A stretch of 64,000 nucleotides of DNA from contig JAJXXT010000071.1 in the NCBI GenBank assembly GCA_021780935.1, positions 1 through 64,000 of the forward strand, written 5' to 3'. Under the pieces are notes generated by a model. It was not told where the DNA came from, ran no database searches, and saw nothing but the letters and a program-made list of their open reading frames with translations. Positions 36,707 to 45,862 of this stretch are shown here, piece by piece. Origin of the DNA: Pseudomonadota bacterium. GTDB taxonomy: Bacteria; Pseudomonadota; Alphaproteobacteria; Acetobacterales; Acetobacteraceae. Position numbers and translations under genes: made by a program. How positions within the stretch are numbered: the first letter of the stretch is position 1; each line of letters opens with the position of its first letter.

Positions 36707-38556
36707 ACATAGCTCCCAGGCGCGTTGCCGAGCGGCGCCAGGTCGCGCGCGGCGTTGCCCATCGGCGGCGGCGCCACCGCGGCACCGGAGCGGTGGCCGA
36801 GCCACGCCGCCCACGCGCTCCACCACGAGCCCTCATGGCGGGTGGCCGCGCCAAGCCATTCATCGGGCGAGAGATAGGTGTCGCGCGGGTGGCTCTCGTG
36901 CACGAGGTAGTGGCGGTTGGCGTGACCAGGCTCGCTGACGATACCCGCGTTGTGGCCGCCCGTGGTGAGCACGAAATCGATCGGCGTGCGGGTCAGCCGA
37001 TGCAGGTTATAGACGCTGCGCCAGGGCGCGATGTTGTCGCGGTCGGCGCCGACCACGAACAGCGGCATCCGCAGGTCCGACATCGCGAGGGTGCGGCCAT
37101 CTACCCGATAACGGCCCTCGGCGAGGTCGTTGTCGAGGAACAGCCGGCGCAGATATTCCCCGTGCATGCGCGCCGGCATCCGCGTCGCGTCCATGTTCCA
37201 GGCCATCAGGTCGTTGGGTTTATCGTCCTCGCCCAACAGGTACAGCCGCACCGCGCGCTGCCACACCAAGTCGCGCACCCGCAGCAACTGGAAGGCGCCG
37301 GCCATCTGGCGCGAGTCCAGGAATCCCTGGCGCCACATCACGTCCTCGAGCAGGGCAAGCTGGCTGTCGTTGATGAACAGGCGCAGTTCACCGGCCTCGC
37401 GGAAATCGGTCTGGGCGGCGAGCAGGCTGACGCTGGCGAGCCGGTTATCGCCCTCGCGCGCCATGGCGGCGGCGGCGATCGAGAGCAGCGTGCCGCCGAG
37501 GCAATATCCCGCGGCGTGCAGCTTCTTCTGCCCGGTGATCGCGAGCGCCGCGTCGATCGCCGCCATCACGCCGCTGGCGCGATAATCGTCGAAGGCGACC
37601 TCGCGCATCGCGTCGTCCGGGTTGCGCCAGGAGATGCAGAAGACGGTGAAGCCCTGGCCCACGAGGTAGCGGATCATCGAGTTCCGCGGCGAAAGATCGA
37701 GGATGTAGTATTTCATGATCCAGGCCGGAACGATCAGCAGCGGCTCCGGCCGCACCCGCGCGGTGGTCGGCTCGTATTGCAGCAGCTCGATGAGGTGATT
37801 GCGGAACACCACCTTGCCCGGCGTCACCGCCACCTCGTGGCCGGGGCGGAAATTCGGGTCGAGCGTCGGCCGCGGCTGCATCGCGCGCTCCTGGTCGCGC
37901 AGGAACAGGGTCGTCCCCTGGGCGAGATTGCTGCCATGGCGTTCCAGCGTGGTCTCGATCACCTCGGGGTTGGTCCAGGGAAAGTTGGAGGGCGAGACCG
38001 CCTCCATCACCTGGCGCAGCGCGAAGCCGAGAATGGCGGTGCTCTGCGGCGAGACCCCGCGCAGCCCCTCGAGGGCCGCATTCCACCAGGATTCCGTCAG
38101 CAGATGCGCCTGATAGAGGGTGTTGAACGGCGGCATCTGCCAGGCGGGAGCTGCGAAGCGGCGGTCGAGCGGATCCGGCTTCGCGGCCGGCTCGCCGGTC
38201 AGCAGAAATCCCATGAAGCGCTGTGCGGCGTGGAGAGCCTGGGCGGCGAGTTCGGTCTGACGGAACGGCGCGTTGGCGAGATGGATCGCCCAGTCGAGAT
38301 GAGCGATGGCCAGCGCGGCCGGCGACAGCGCGCCGGTGCCGAGCGCCTCGGTGGAATGGAACAGGCGGTCGAGGTCCGACAGGCTGCCGATAGCCGGCGG
38401 CGGCGATGCCGGCGCGACCGGTGCGGTACGGCTTTCCGCCGCCTGGCGCAGCGGCACCGCCTGGCGCCGGCGTCCTCCGGCCGATCCGGCTGCGGGTCCG
38501 GGCGCGGATCGGGCCGCAGTCCCGGCGGTGGATCGACGTGCTGGTTTCCTGGACAT
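36694..38556 (-). CDS. phaC: Class I poly(R)-hydroxyalkanoic acid synthase
   Basis: 620 residues from ATG 38556; an in-frame TTG lies nine bases earlier. The lipase-like box is AAGYCLGGTLLSIAA (nucleophile C352). The catalytic His is in TTGGHNAGIVSEPGH and the Asp in FVVGADRDNIAPWRS. FNTLYQAHLLTESWWNAAL is typical of the N-terminal domain. It polymerises hydroxyacyl-CoA into storage granules. No phaA, phaB or phasin gene is adjacent. The first 60 residues are Ala/Arg/Pro-rich and probably disordered. Confidence 0.93.
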   Translation of the reverse strand: MSRKPARRSTAGTAARSAPGPAAGSAGGRRRQAVPLRQAAESRTAPVAPASPPPAIGSLSDLDRLFHSTEALGTGALSPAALAIAHLDWAIHLANAPFRQTELAAQALHAAQRFMGFLLTGEPAAKPDPLDRRFAAPAWQMPPFNTLYQAHLLTESWWNAALEGLRGVSPQSTAILGFALRQVMEAVSPSNFPWTNPEVIETTLERHGSNLAQGTTLFLRDQERAMQPRPTLDPNFRPGHEVAVTPGKVVFRNHLIELLQYEPTTARVRPEPLLIVPAWIMKYYILDLSPRNSMIRYLVGQGFTVFCISWRNPDDAMREVAFDDYRASGVMAAIDAALAITGQKKLHAAGYCLGGTLLSIAAAAMAREGDNRLASVSLLAAQTDFREAGELRLFINDSQLALLEDVMWRQGFLDSRQMAGAFQLLRVRDLVWQRAVRLYLLGEDDKPNDLMAWNMDATRMPARMHGEYLRRLFLDNDLAEGRYRVDGRTLAMSDLRMPLFVVGADRDNIAPWRSVYNLHRLTRTPIDFVLTTGGHNAGIVSEPGHANRHYLVHESHPRDTYLSPDEWLGAATRHEGSWWSAWAAWLGHRSGAAVAPPPMGNAARDLAPLGNAPGSYVRQT

Positions 38557-38645
38557 ACCCGTCAAGATGGGAACGATGTCCGGCCAATGCCATGATCAAG
38601 ATCAAACGTACCACGCCCGCAGGGCGTCGAACCTCGGCGCGCCTG

Positions 38646-38673
38646 TTGCCCCGCCCGGCCGCGCGGGTTAGAC
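38646..38673 (+). promoter_or_regulatory. Candidate tRNA-Pro promoter
   Basis: TTGCCC (38646-38651) and TTAGAC (38668-38673) with a 16-base spacer lie 10 bases before the tRNA. Confidence 0.4.
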
Positions 38674-38683
38674 CGCGTCATGT

Positions 38684-38760
38684 CGGAGCGTAGCGCAGCC
38701 TGGTAGCGCATCAGTCTGGGGGACTGGGGGTCGTGGGTTCAAATCCCGCCGCTCCGACCA
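38684..38760 (+). tRNA. tRNA-Pro (anticodon GGG)
   Basis: A 77-base cloverleaf. Acceptor arms CGGAGCG and CGCTCCG pair fully, the discriminator is A, and CCA is encoded. The D arm has AGCCTGGTAGCGC, the anticodon loop is CTGGGGG with GGG at the centre, and the T loop is GGTTCAAATCC. It reads CCC and CCU proline codons. A decayed ABC-permease fragment begins just downstream. Confidence 0.97.
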
Positions 38761-38789
38761 TTAACTTCAATAAATTCAGAGGAGAGCAG

Positions 38790-39060
38790 CTACCCCGATA
38801 AGTCGGCCGGGTAGCGCCTCGGTGGCAGCAGCGGGAATCCCTCCGTTCGAATGGTGCGGCGCGAGGCTCCGCTGGATCGGTTGGCCGAGCCGAGGTGCCA
38901 ATGCGGGCGCGCGACTAGCGACGGGTCGCCGGCGTTCGTGCCGAGCCGCACAATGGCTGGGTCGCCCGGGATCAGGCGGATGATGAGGAAGACGACGACG
39001 CTGACGCCGAAGGTCAGTGCCAAGGATGGCTCCGGCACGGCGGGCGAGGTACCCGCTCAC
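38790..39060 (-). pseudogene. Decayed N-terminal fragment of a DppB-type ABC permease
   Basis: One frame reads LALTFGVSVVVFLIIRLIPG then DPAIVRLGTNAGDPSLVAR, the typical first helix and following loop of dipeptide/oligopeptide permeases. Before it, GYLARR (normally directly upstream in such proteins) lies in another frame. After it, the expected GLDQPI-like text appears as GQPIQR again out of frame. So at least two frameshifts and loss of the last two thirds are seen. It is not a copy of the intact permease at 50.5 kb. The 438-base gap between tRNA-Pro and gabD holds nothing else but the promoter region. Confidence 0.65.
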
Positions 39061-39114
39061 CGCGCAGGCCCCACGGCGCATGGCGGGTCGAACATGTAAG
39101 GGGGCCCTGACCAA

Positions 39115-39165
39115 CGGCACGTCGTGCCGCGTGCACTATCCGGAACGGCACAACAAGAGCGGCAC
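39115..39165. promoter_or_regulatory. CGGCAC direct/inverted repeat cluster upstream of gabD
   Basis: CGGCAC-GTC-GTGCCG (39115-39129) is a perfect 6-bp inverted repeat. CGGCAC recurs at 39146 and 39160. These could be operator half-sites for the catabolic block; the binding protein is unknown. Confidence 0.3.
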
Positions 39166-39199
39166 GCCCTCTTAGCGTGCTGGCGTGAAGGAGGCATCG

Positions 39200-40669
39200 A
39201 TGACCCTCGCCAGCAAGCTGCGCGACCCCTCGCTGTTCGTCCAGGTCGCCGCGGTGGGCGCGGACTGGATCGAAACCGGACCCGCCGGCGCGCGCATCGC
39301 CGTGCTGGACCCTGCGGACGGAAGCGCGCTCGGCCATGTGCCGGAACTCGATGCCACCCAGACCTGCCTGGCCGTTGCCGCTGCGCAGGCAGCCTGGCCA
39401 GCTTGGCGCGCGCGCCCGGCGCAGGAGCGCGCCGATATCCTCCAGCGCTGGTTCGACCTGATGCTCGCCAACGCTGACGATCTCGCGCTCATCATGACGC
39501 GCGAACAGGGCAAGCCACTCGCGGAGGCACGTGGCGAGATCGTCTATGCCGCGAGCTTCGTCAAATGGTTCGCTGAGGAAGCGCGCCGTGTGCGCGGCGA
39601 GACGCTGCCCGCACCGACGGCGGACCGGCGCATCATGGTGCTGCGGCAGCCGGTGGGCGTTTCGGCCGCGATCACGCCGTGGAATTTCCCGGCCGCGATG
39701 ATCACCCGTAAATGCGCGCCGGCCCTGGCGGCGGGGTGCACCGTGATCGTGAAACCTTCCGAGCTCACACCGTTCTCGGCCCTCGCGCTCGCGGTCCTGG
39801 CGCAGCGCGCCGGACTGCCGCCGGGCGTGCTCAGCGTCGTGACCGGCCAGCCGGCGGAGGTCGGTGGCGCGCTGACCGCGGACCTTGCCGTGCGCAAGCT
39901 CTCATTTACCGGTTCGACCGCGATCGGGCGGCTTTTGATGCGCCAATGCGCCGATAGCGTGAAAAGACTGAGCCTGGAGCTGGGCGGCAACGCGCCCTTC
40001 ATTATCTTCGACGACGCCGATCTCGACGCCGCGATCGCCGGCGTCATGGCGAGCAAGTTCCGCAATGCCGGCCAGACCTGCGTCTGCGCCAACCGCATTC
40101 TGGTGCAGGAGGGGGTCCACAACGCCTTCCTCGACCGGCTCGCCGGCGCCGTGGAGCAACTCACGGTCGGCGAAGGGACGGAACCGGGCGTGACCATCGG
40201 GCCGCTGATCACCGCGGCGGCAACGAACAAAGTGCTCGGCCATGTCGAGGACGCGCTGGCACACGGCGCGATGGCCGTGGTGGGTGGCGGCCGGCACGCA
40301 CGCGGTGGGCAGTTCGTCAGGCCCACGGTTCTTGTTGGCGCCACCACCGATATGCGGCTCGCCAACGAGGAGACCTTTGGTCCGGTGGCGCCAGTGTTTC
40401 GCTTCCGTACTGAGGACGAAGCAATCCGCATCGCCAACGCGACGCCCTACGGCCTTGCCGCCTATTTCTACACCGAGAATCTACGCCGATCCTGGCGCGT
40501 CGCGGAGGCGCTGGAGTTCGGCATGGTCGGCCTCAACACCGGCAGCGTCTCGATGGAGGTTGCACCCTTTGGCGGCGTCAAACAGTCCGGCCTCGGACGC
40601 GAGGGCTCGCATCTGGGAATGGACGAGTATCTCGAGGTCAAGGCGTTCCATGTCGGCGGCCTGGCATGA
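39200..40669 (+). CDS. gabD: NAD(P)-dependent succinate-semialdehyde dehydrogenase-like aldehyde dehydrogenase
   Basis: 489 residues. AAGGAGG six to twelve bases before ATG 39200 decides the start. The GabD pattern is strong: ITPWNFPAAMITRKCAPALA, catalytic E260 in LSLELGGNAPF, nucleophile C294 in RNAGQTCVCANR, and EVAPFGGVKQSGLGREGS. It oxidises succinate semialdehyde to succinate, the last step of GABA use; a related semialdehyde is possible. Its stop overlaps the next start (ATGA), and gabT lies 3.9 kb downstream in the same direction. Confidence 0.88.
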   Translation: MTLASKLRDPSLFVQVAAVGADWIETGPAGARIAVLDPADGSALGHVPELDATQTCLAVAAAQAAWPAWRARPAQERADILQRWFDLMLANADDLALIMTREQGKPLAEARGEIVYAASFVKWFAEEARRVRGETLPAPTADRRIMVLRQPVGVSAAITPWNFPAAMITRKCAPALAAGCTVIVKPSELTPFSALALAVLAQRAGLPPGVLSVVTGQPAEVGGALTADLAVRKLSFTGSTAIGRLLMRQCADSVKRLSLELGGNAPFIIFDDADLDAAIAGVMASKFRNAGQTCVCANRILVQEGVHNAFLDRLAGAVEQLTVGEGTEPGVTIGPLITAAATNKVLGHVEDALAHGAMAVVGGGRHARGGQFVRPTVLVGATTDMRLANEETFGPVAPVFRFRTEDEAIRIANATPYGLAAYFYTENLRRSWRVAEALEFGMVGLNTGSVSMEVAPFGGVKQSGLGREGSHLGMDEYLEVKAFHVGGLA

Positions 40670-42014
40670 GCGCAGGCCCGCTCCTCGAACCGGCGATCGA
40701 CACGGTTGCCGGTGACGCATCTCTGCCCACGCGCGTCGATGTCGCGGTGATTGGCGGCGGCATCGTCGGTACCGCCGCCGCCTACTATCTCGCCGCCAGG
40801 GGCCTTGCCGTCACGCTGCTGGAGAAGGGGCGCGTCGGTGGCGAGCAGTCCGGCCGCAATTGGGGCTGGTGCCGGCAGCAGAACCGCGACATCCGCGAAC
40901 TGCCGCTGATGGTCGCCGGCATGCGGTTGTGGGATGAACTCGGCAGAGAGACCGGTCGCGATTTCCGGTTCGAGCGTAACGGCCTGATCTATGTCACCAA
41001 GGATGCGAGGGAGCTGGCAACCTGGGAGGCCTGGATTGCAAAGGCGCAGCCCTATCAGGTGGGCAGCCGCATCATCTCCCCGGCCGAAGCGCGGACGTTG
41101 ACGCCCGGCAACGAGCAGGACTGGATCGGCGGCGTGCACTCGCCACGGGACGGACGCGCGGAACCCTGGCTCGCCGCCCCCGCGCTTGCCGCCGCCGCGC
41201 GCGATCGCGGCGTCACGCTGGTGCAGAACTGTGCCGTACGCGGGCTCGACATCACGGCCGGGCGGGTGCGCGGCGTCGTGACCGAACGGGGGCGCATTGC
41301 TGCGGATGCCGTGCTGTGCGCCGCCGGGGCCTGGGCCTCGATGTTCTGCCGGAGGCATGATCTCGACCTGCCGCAGGCTGGTGTGCGGTCGACCATTTTC
41401 CGCACCGCGCCGGCGGCGCAGGTGACGCAAGGCGGTCTGGTCACGCCCGACTTCACCCTCACGCGCTGCCCGGACGGCGGCTATATCGTGGCCGCCCAGG
41501 ATCGCGGCCGGCTCGACATCACGCCGCAGGGGCTGCGCTACACGCGGCAATTCTGGCCAATGTTCCGCTCGCGGCGGAAAAGCCTGCGGATCGGCATCGG
41601 CCGCTCCTTCTTCGCAAGCCCCGAGGCGCTGGCCGGGCGCTGGTCGCTGGATGGCCCGACGCCGTTCGAGCGCCACCGCGAATTCGCCCCGCCGCCCGAC
41701 ACCGCCATCGTGGCACCCGCGCTGGCCCGCGTGATCAGCGCCTATCCCGCGCTCGCCGGCCTAAGGGCCGCGCGCGTCTGGGGGGCTGGATCGACTCCAC
41801 GCCGGATGCGGTGCCGGTCATTTCGGCGGTGGATCGGCTACCAGGTTTCTACCTCGCCACCGGCTTCAGCGGCCACGGCTTCGGTATCGGCCCCGGCGCC
41901 GGGCGCCTCGCCGCCGACCTGGTGGCCGGCGCCACGCCGCTGGTCGACCCGTCGCCGTTCCGCTATGCGCGCCTCGTCGATGGCAGCGCGCTCGTCCCGC
42001 CCGGAATGATGTAG
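40666..42014 (+). pseudogene. FAD-dependent oxidoreductase (DAO family), frameshifted near the C-terminus
   Basis: The N-terminal 370 codons are a good DAO-family enzyme: VDVAVIGGGIVGTAAAYYLA for FAD, NWGWCRQQNRDIRELPL and GGYIVAAQDRGRLDI. At RVWG the frame runs into Arg/Ser-rich nonsense ending at 42009. The expected end (GWIDSTPDAVPVISAVDRLP, then GFYLATGFSGHGFGIGPGAG) is read in another frame to 42014. The switch maps to a run of six G at 41780-41785, where seven would restore the frame. It may be real loss, programmed slippage or a sequencing error. It overlaps gabD by four bases. Confidence 0.8.
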
Positions 42015-42018
42015 CGCG

Positions 42019-42882
42019 ATGCGCACCCCGCCTCGCAGCCCCGTTGTGCTGCGCCCTCTCACCACCGGTGATCTGGCCGCTACCCACGGCCTCACCCGCG
42101 CCATTGGCTGGCCGCACCGGCGAGAGGATCTGGCTTTGGCACTGCGCCTCGGCTCCGGTGTCGCGGCGGAGGAGGACGGCAGGCTGATCGGCACCGCGCT
42201 GCGCTGGACTTATGGCACGGCGGACGCGCGGATCGGCATGATCGTGGTGGACCCCTCGGACCAGAGCCGCGGCCTCGGCCGGCGGCTCACGCAAGCAGCG
42301 CTTCGGCCGCTGCGAGGCCGCTCGGTCACACTGCACGGCACACCCGCGGGGCTGCCGCTCTATGCCTCGCTGGGATTCGAGGCGGTGGGGGCCGTGCGGC
42401 AGTTGCAGGGGGCGGCACTCCGCCCCGGGGTTCCGGCGCTGCGTGCCGGCGAGCGGCTGAGGCCCATCGGGCGGAGCGACCCGGCCCTACTGGCCGCCCT
42501 CGATCGCGCCGCCACCGGGTGGGATCGCTCGCGCGTGCTGGCCGCCTTGCTCCAGGCGGGGAGGGGCGTGGTGCTGGATCGGGCCGGCACCATCCGCGGC
42601 TTTGCGCTGCTGCGCCGGTTCGGTCATGGGCTGCTCATCGGCCCGGTGGAAGCCCCGGACGCGGCGAGCGCCAAGGCGCTGATCCTGCACCATCTTGGGA
42701 GTCATGCCGGGCAGTTCATCCGCATCGATGTGCCGGAGGAAACCGGACTCGTTCCCTGGCTGCTGCGGCTCGGGCTCGCGGATGCCGGCGTGGTGACGTT
42801 CATGCGGCGGGGGCCGGCGCCGCCCGCCCATCGCCGCGGCCAGGCGCGGGTCTATGCGCTGATGAGCCACGCGTTCGGCTGA
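42019..42882 (+). CDS. GNAT family N-acetyltransferase with second acetyltransferase-like domain
   Basis: 287 residues. The first GNAT domain (about 1-130) has the acetyl-CoA motif IGMIVVDPSDQSRGLGRRLT and LPLYASLGFEAVG. The second half (about 140-280) resembles the Acetyltransf_18/YitH-type C-terminal domain. The substrate is not known; an amine or amino-acid intermediate of the surrounding pathway is likely. It starts five bases after the restored end of the FAD gene, and its stop shares a base with the next ATG. Confidence 0.78.
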   Translation: MRTPPRSPVVLRPLTTGDLAATHGLTRAIGWPHRREDLALALRLGSGVAAEEDGRLIGTALRWTYGTADARIGMIVVDPSDQSRGLGRRLTQAALRPLRGRSVTLHGTPAGLPLYASLGFEAVGAVRQLQGAALRPGVPALRAGERLRPIGRSDPALLAALDRAATGWDRSRVLAALLQAGRGVVLDRAGTIRGFALLRRFGHGLLIGPVEAPDAASAKALILHHLGSHAGQFIRIDVPEETGLVPWLLRLGLADAGVVTFMRRGPAPPAHRRGQARVYALMSHAFG

Positions 42883-43811
42883 TGGGCGAGGCGATCCTCT
42901 TCAAGTCCACGGCCTCGCGGGCCGCGGTGTGGCGGCGCCGCTTCGCCGAGCAATTGCCGGAGCTGGCGTTTCGCGTCTGGCCCGAGATCGGCGACCCGGA
43001 CGATATTCGTTACCTCGCGGCATGGCTCCTGCCGGACGATCTCGACCGCTTTCACCATCTCGAGGTGCTGTTCTCGGTGGCCGCGGGTGTCGACCAATTC
43101 GACCTCGCGCGCGTGCCGGCCGGCCTGCCTGTGGTGCGGATGGTGGAGCCGGGGCTCGCCGCCGGCATGGCGGAATACGTCACCTGGGCCGTGCTGTCGC
43201 TGCATCGCGGGATGCAGCCCTATCTCGTGCGGCAGCGCCGCGGCATCTGGCGCGAGGACCCGGTGCCGCGCGCGGCCGATCGCCGGGTGGGCGTTATGGG
43301 CATGGGCGAACTCGGGCGCTGCGCGCTGGAACGGCTCGCCCCGTTTGGCTTCCCCTGCCGGGCCTGGAGCCGGACGCCGCGAGCGGTGCCCGGTGTTGCG
43401 TGTTTCGCCGGCACCGACCAGCTTCCGGACTTCCTCGCCGGCTGCGACATCCTGGTCTGCCTGCTGCCGCTCACGCCGCAGACCGCGGGGCTGCTCGACG
43501 CCAGGCTGTTCGCGGCGCTGCCGAAAGGTGCCGCGGTGGTGAACGCCGGGCGTGGCGGCCACCTCGTCCTCGATGATCTCATGGCGGCCCTCGATGCGGG
43601 CCACCTGTCGGGCGCGGTGCTGGACGTGACGGAGCCTGAGCCGCCGGCCGCCGGCCATCCGCTTTGGGAGCACGAGCACGTCTGGCTGACGCCGCATATC
43701 GCCAGCTCCTCCGAGGCGGAGGGCGGCGCCGCCGCGGTGATCGCCAATATCCGCCGCCATCGCGCCGGCGAGACGCTGCTTGGCCTGATCGACCGCCGCC
43801 AGGGATATTGA
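42882..43811 (+). CDS. ghrA: D-2-hydroxyacid dehydrogenase, glyoxylate/hydroxypyruvate reductase A-like
   Basis: 309 residues. NAD(P) motif GVMGMGELGRCALERL, then CDILVCLLPLTPQTAGLLDA, the catalytic Arg region VVNAGRGGHLV, Glu in DVTEPEPPAAGHPLW, and His in WLTPHIASSSE. This is the GhrA branch, which reduces glyoxylate or hydroxypyruvate. It starts TGATG-coupled to the GNAT gene. In the cluster it may recycle a keto acid left by oxidation or transamination. Confidence 0.85.
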   Translation: MGEAILFKSTASRAAVWRRRFAEQLPELAFRVWPEIGDPDDIRYLAAWLLPDDLDRFHHLEVLFSVAAGVDQFDLARVPAGLPVVRMVEPGLAAGMAEYVTWAVLSLHRGMQPYLVRQRRGIWREDPVPRAADRRVGVMGMGELGRCALERLAPFGFPCRAWSRTPRAVPGVACFAGTDQLPDFLAGCDILVCLLPLTPQTAGLLDARLFAALPKGAAVVNAGRGGHLVLDDLMAALDAGHLSGAVLDVTEPEPPAAGHPLWEHEHVWLTPHIASSSEAEGGAAAVIANIRRHRAGETLLGLIDRRQGY

Positions 43812-43874
43812 GGGACGGCCGGCGCCAACCTAAAGTCGCTTGGCCGGGCAGGCCGTGCCGGCGCGGGCGGGGGA

Positions 43875-44396
43875 ATGGCGCATGGGCCTGGACACCTGAT
43901 GGTCGGCGGCGCGCCGAAGCTGGACCGGATCGACCTGCGCATCCTCTCGCACCTGCAGAAATTCGGGCGTGTGACCAATGTCGAGCTGGCCGATGCCGTC
44001 GGGCTCTCGCCCAGCCCCTGCCTAGTGCGCGTCAAGCGTCTGGAGAAGGCCGGCTATATCACCGGCTACGGCGCCCATATCCAGATGCAGAAGCTGGGCA
44101 GCATGCAGCTCATCTTCACGGAGGTGACGCTGTCCGACCACCGTTCCAGCGACTTCGCACGCTTCGAGAACCATATCCGCAAGATTGACGAGATCGTGGA
44201 GTGCCACCTGGTCAGCGGTGGATACGACTATCTGCTGAAATTCGTCACCCGGAGCGTGCCGCACTACCAGGAGATCATCGAGCGCCTGCTGGAGGCCGGG
44301 ATCGGCATCGAGAAATACTTCAGCTACGTGGTGATCAAGACCACCTTCTCGAAGCAGCATTATCCGATCGAGCGGTTTTTCGGCGAGCACCATTAG
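43875..44396 (+). CDS. Lrp/AsnC family transcriptional regulator
   Basis: 173 residues (165 if ATG 43899 is used). The HTH reads LDRIDLRILSHLQKFGRVTN, then VELADAVGLSPSPCLVRVKRLEKAG. The RAM domain follows, with SGGYDYLLKFVTRSVPHYQE. The Pro in SPSPC and the GIEKYFSYVVIKTTF end are typical of regulators next to amino-acid catabolic genes. It probably senses the substrate and controls the surrounding cluster. It has its own 64-base upstream gap. Confidence 0.88.
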   Translation: MAHGPGHLMVGGAPKLDRIDLRILSHLQKFGRVTNVELADAVGLSPSPCLVRVKRLEKAGYITGYGAHIQMQKLGSMQLIFTEVTLSDHRSSDFARFENHIRKIDEIVECHLVSGGYDYLLKFVTRSVPHYQEIIERLLEAGIGIEKYFSYVVIKTTFSKQHYPIERFFGEHH

Positions 44397-44530
44397 CAGC
44401 GTTTCGTGCCGCAGCGGCGGCCCATAACGGCAGCCGGCGGGCCGGCATGGGCGCGAAGCAGCCGAAAGCGCGGCGCTTCGGCGCTAGCTTTCCCGCCTCG
44501 GCGCCAGTGCCGCGATGCGGGAGGGATGCG

Positions 44531-45808
44531 ATGCTCGATGCGACCAACGACACGCAAGGCTACCTGGCGATGCGCGAGCGCGCGGTGCCACGCGGCGTGC
44601 TGACAGCGCATCCGGTGGTGCTCCAGCGCGGCCAGGGCGCGCAGGTGTGGGACGTGGAGGGGCGTCGCTACCTCGATTTCGTCGGCGGCATCGGCGTGCT
44701 CAATGTCGGGCACAACCATCCGCGCGTGGTCGCGGCCGTGGAGGCGCAACTGCGCGCGATTACCCATGTGGCGTTCCAGGTCGCGGCCTATCCGCCCTAT
44801 GTGGAACTGGCGGCGCGGCTTTCCGCGTTGGTCGGGCAGGGGGCGGCGTATAAGGCGGTGTTCCTCACCTCGGGCGCCGAGGCGGTCGAGAACGCGGTGA
44901 AGATCGCGCGCGCCCATACGGGCCGCCCGGCAATCGTTGCCTTCCGCGGTGGATTCCACGGCCGCACGCTGCTCGCCACCACGCTCACCGGCATGAGCGC
45001 GCCGTACCGGCAGAATTTCGGCCCCTTCGCGCCGGAAGTGTTCCACGTGCCGTTCCCCAACCCGTATCGTGGCACCACGCCGGCGATGTCGCTCGCCGCA
45101 CTCGAAGAACTGTTCGCGACCCAGGTGATGCCCGATCGCGTCGCGGCGATCCTTATCGAGCCGGTGCAGGGCGATGGCGGCTTCCTTCCGGCGCCGGCGG
45201 ATTTTCTGCGCTCGCTGCAGGCGCTGGCCCGCCGCCATGGCATCGTTCTCATCCTTGACGAGATCCAGAGCGGCTTCGGCCGCACCGGGCGGATGTTTGC
45301 CTTCGAGCATGCGGGCATCGCCCCCGACCTCGTGACGGTGGCGAAAAGTCTCGCGGGCGGACTGCCGCTTTCCGGCGTTGTCGGCCGCGCCGAGATCATG
45401 GACGCGCCGGCGCCCGGCGGGCTCGGCGGTACCTATGGCGGCAACGCGCTGGCCTGCGCCGCCGCACTCGCGGTGCTGGATGCGTTCGAGCAGGACCAGC
45501 TGCTGGCCCGCGGCCGCATCCTCGGCGAGCGGCTCAACGCCGCGCTGCTGGCGCTGCAACAGGAACATTCCGACATCGGCGAGGTGCGGGGGCTTGGCTT
45601 CATGCAGGCGATCGAGATCGTGGATGCGGCGGGTGCGCCGGATGCGGCACGGGCGCAGCAAGTGATCGACGCTGCCCGCGCGCGCGGCCTGCTGATCATC
45701 AAATGCGGCGTGTATCGCAACGTGGTGCGCTTCCTGGCGCCGCTGGTCACCACCGATGCCGAGCTTGAGGAGGCGATCGGCATGCTCGGCGAGGCGCTCG
45801 CCGCCTGA
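44531..45808 (+). CDS. gabT: Class III aminotransferase, 4-aminobutyrate transaminase-like
   Basis: 425 residues from ATG 44531 with GGAGGG upstream. PLP lysine about K272 in LVTVAKSLAGGLPLSG; DEIQSGFGRTGRMFAFEH carries the conserved Asp; TSGAEAVENAVKIARAHTG is the phosphate site; GTYGGNALACAAALAVLDAF follows. The set is that of GabT/PuuE. It would turn GABA or 5-aminovalerate plus 2-oxoglutarate into the semialdehyde for GabD. It converges with a puuB-like gene. Confidence 0.88.
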   Translation: MLDATNDTQGYLAMRERAVPRGVLTAHPVVLQRGQGAQVWDVEGRRYLDFVGGIGVLNVGHNHPRVVAAVEAQLRAITHVAFQVAAYPPYVELAARLSALVGQGAAYKAVFLTSGAEAVENAVKIARAHTGRPAIVAFRGGFHGRTLLATTLTGMSAPYRQNFGPFAPEVFHVPFPNPYRGTTPAMSLAALEELFATQVMPDRVAAILIEPVQGDGGFLPAPADFLRSLQALARRHGIVLILDEIQSGFGRTGRMFAFEHAGIAPDLVTVAKSLAGGLPLSGVVGRAEIMDAPAPGGLGGTYGGNALACAAALAVLDAFEQDQLLARGRILGERLNAALLALQQEHSDIGEVRGLGFMQAIEIVDAAGAPDAARAQQVIDAARARGLLIIKCGVYRNVVRFLAPLVTTDAELEEAIGMLGEALAA

Positions 45809-45824
45809 CGCGCGGAACGCCACG

Positions 45825-45852
45825 TCTCGAACCACGAGTGTCGAACCACGTG
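45825..45852. repeat. 14-bp tandem duplication with inverted repeat after gabT
   Basis: TCTCGAACCACGAG (45825-45838) and TGTCGAACCACGTG (45839-45852) match at 12 of 14 bases. Flanking CCACGT (45820-45825) and ACGTGG (45848-45853) can pair, so it may also act as a terminator between the convergent genes. Confidence 0.6.
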
Positions 45853-45862
45853 GTCCGAGCCC

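Noticed and set aside
38684..38760. Integrated element with att repeats at the tRNA
   Set aside because: No repeat of the tRNA 3' end was found in the window and no integrase gene is visible; kept only as a boundary hypothesis.
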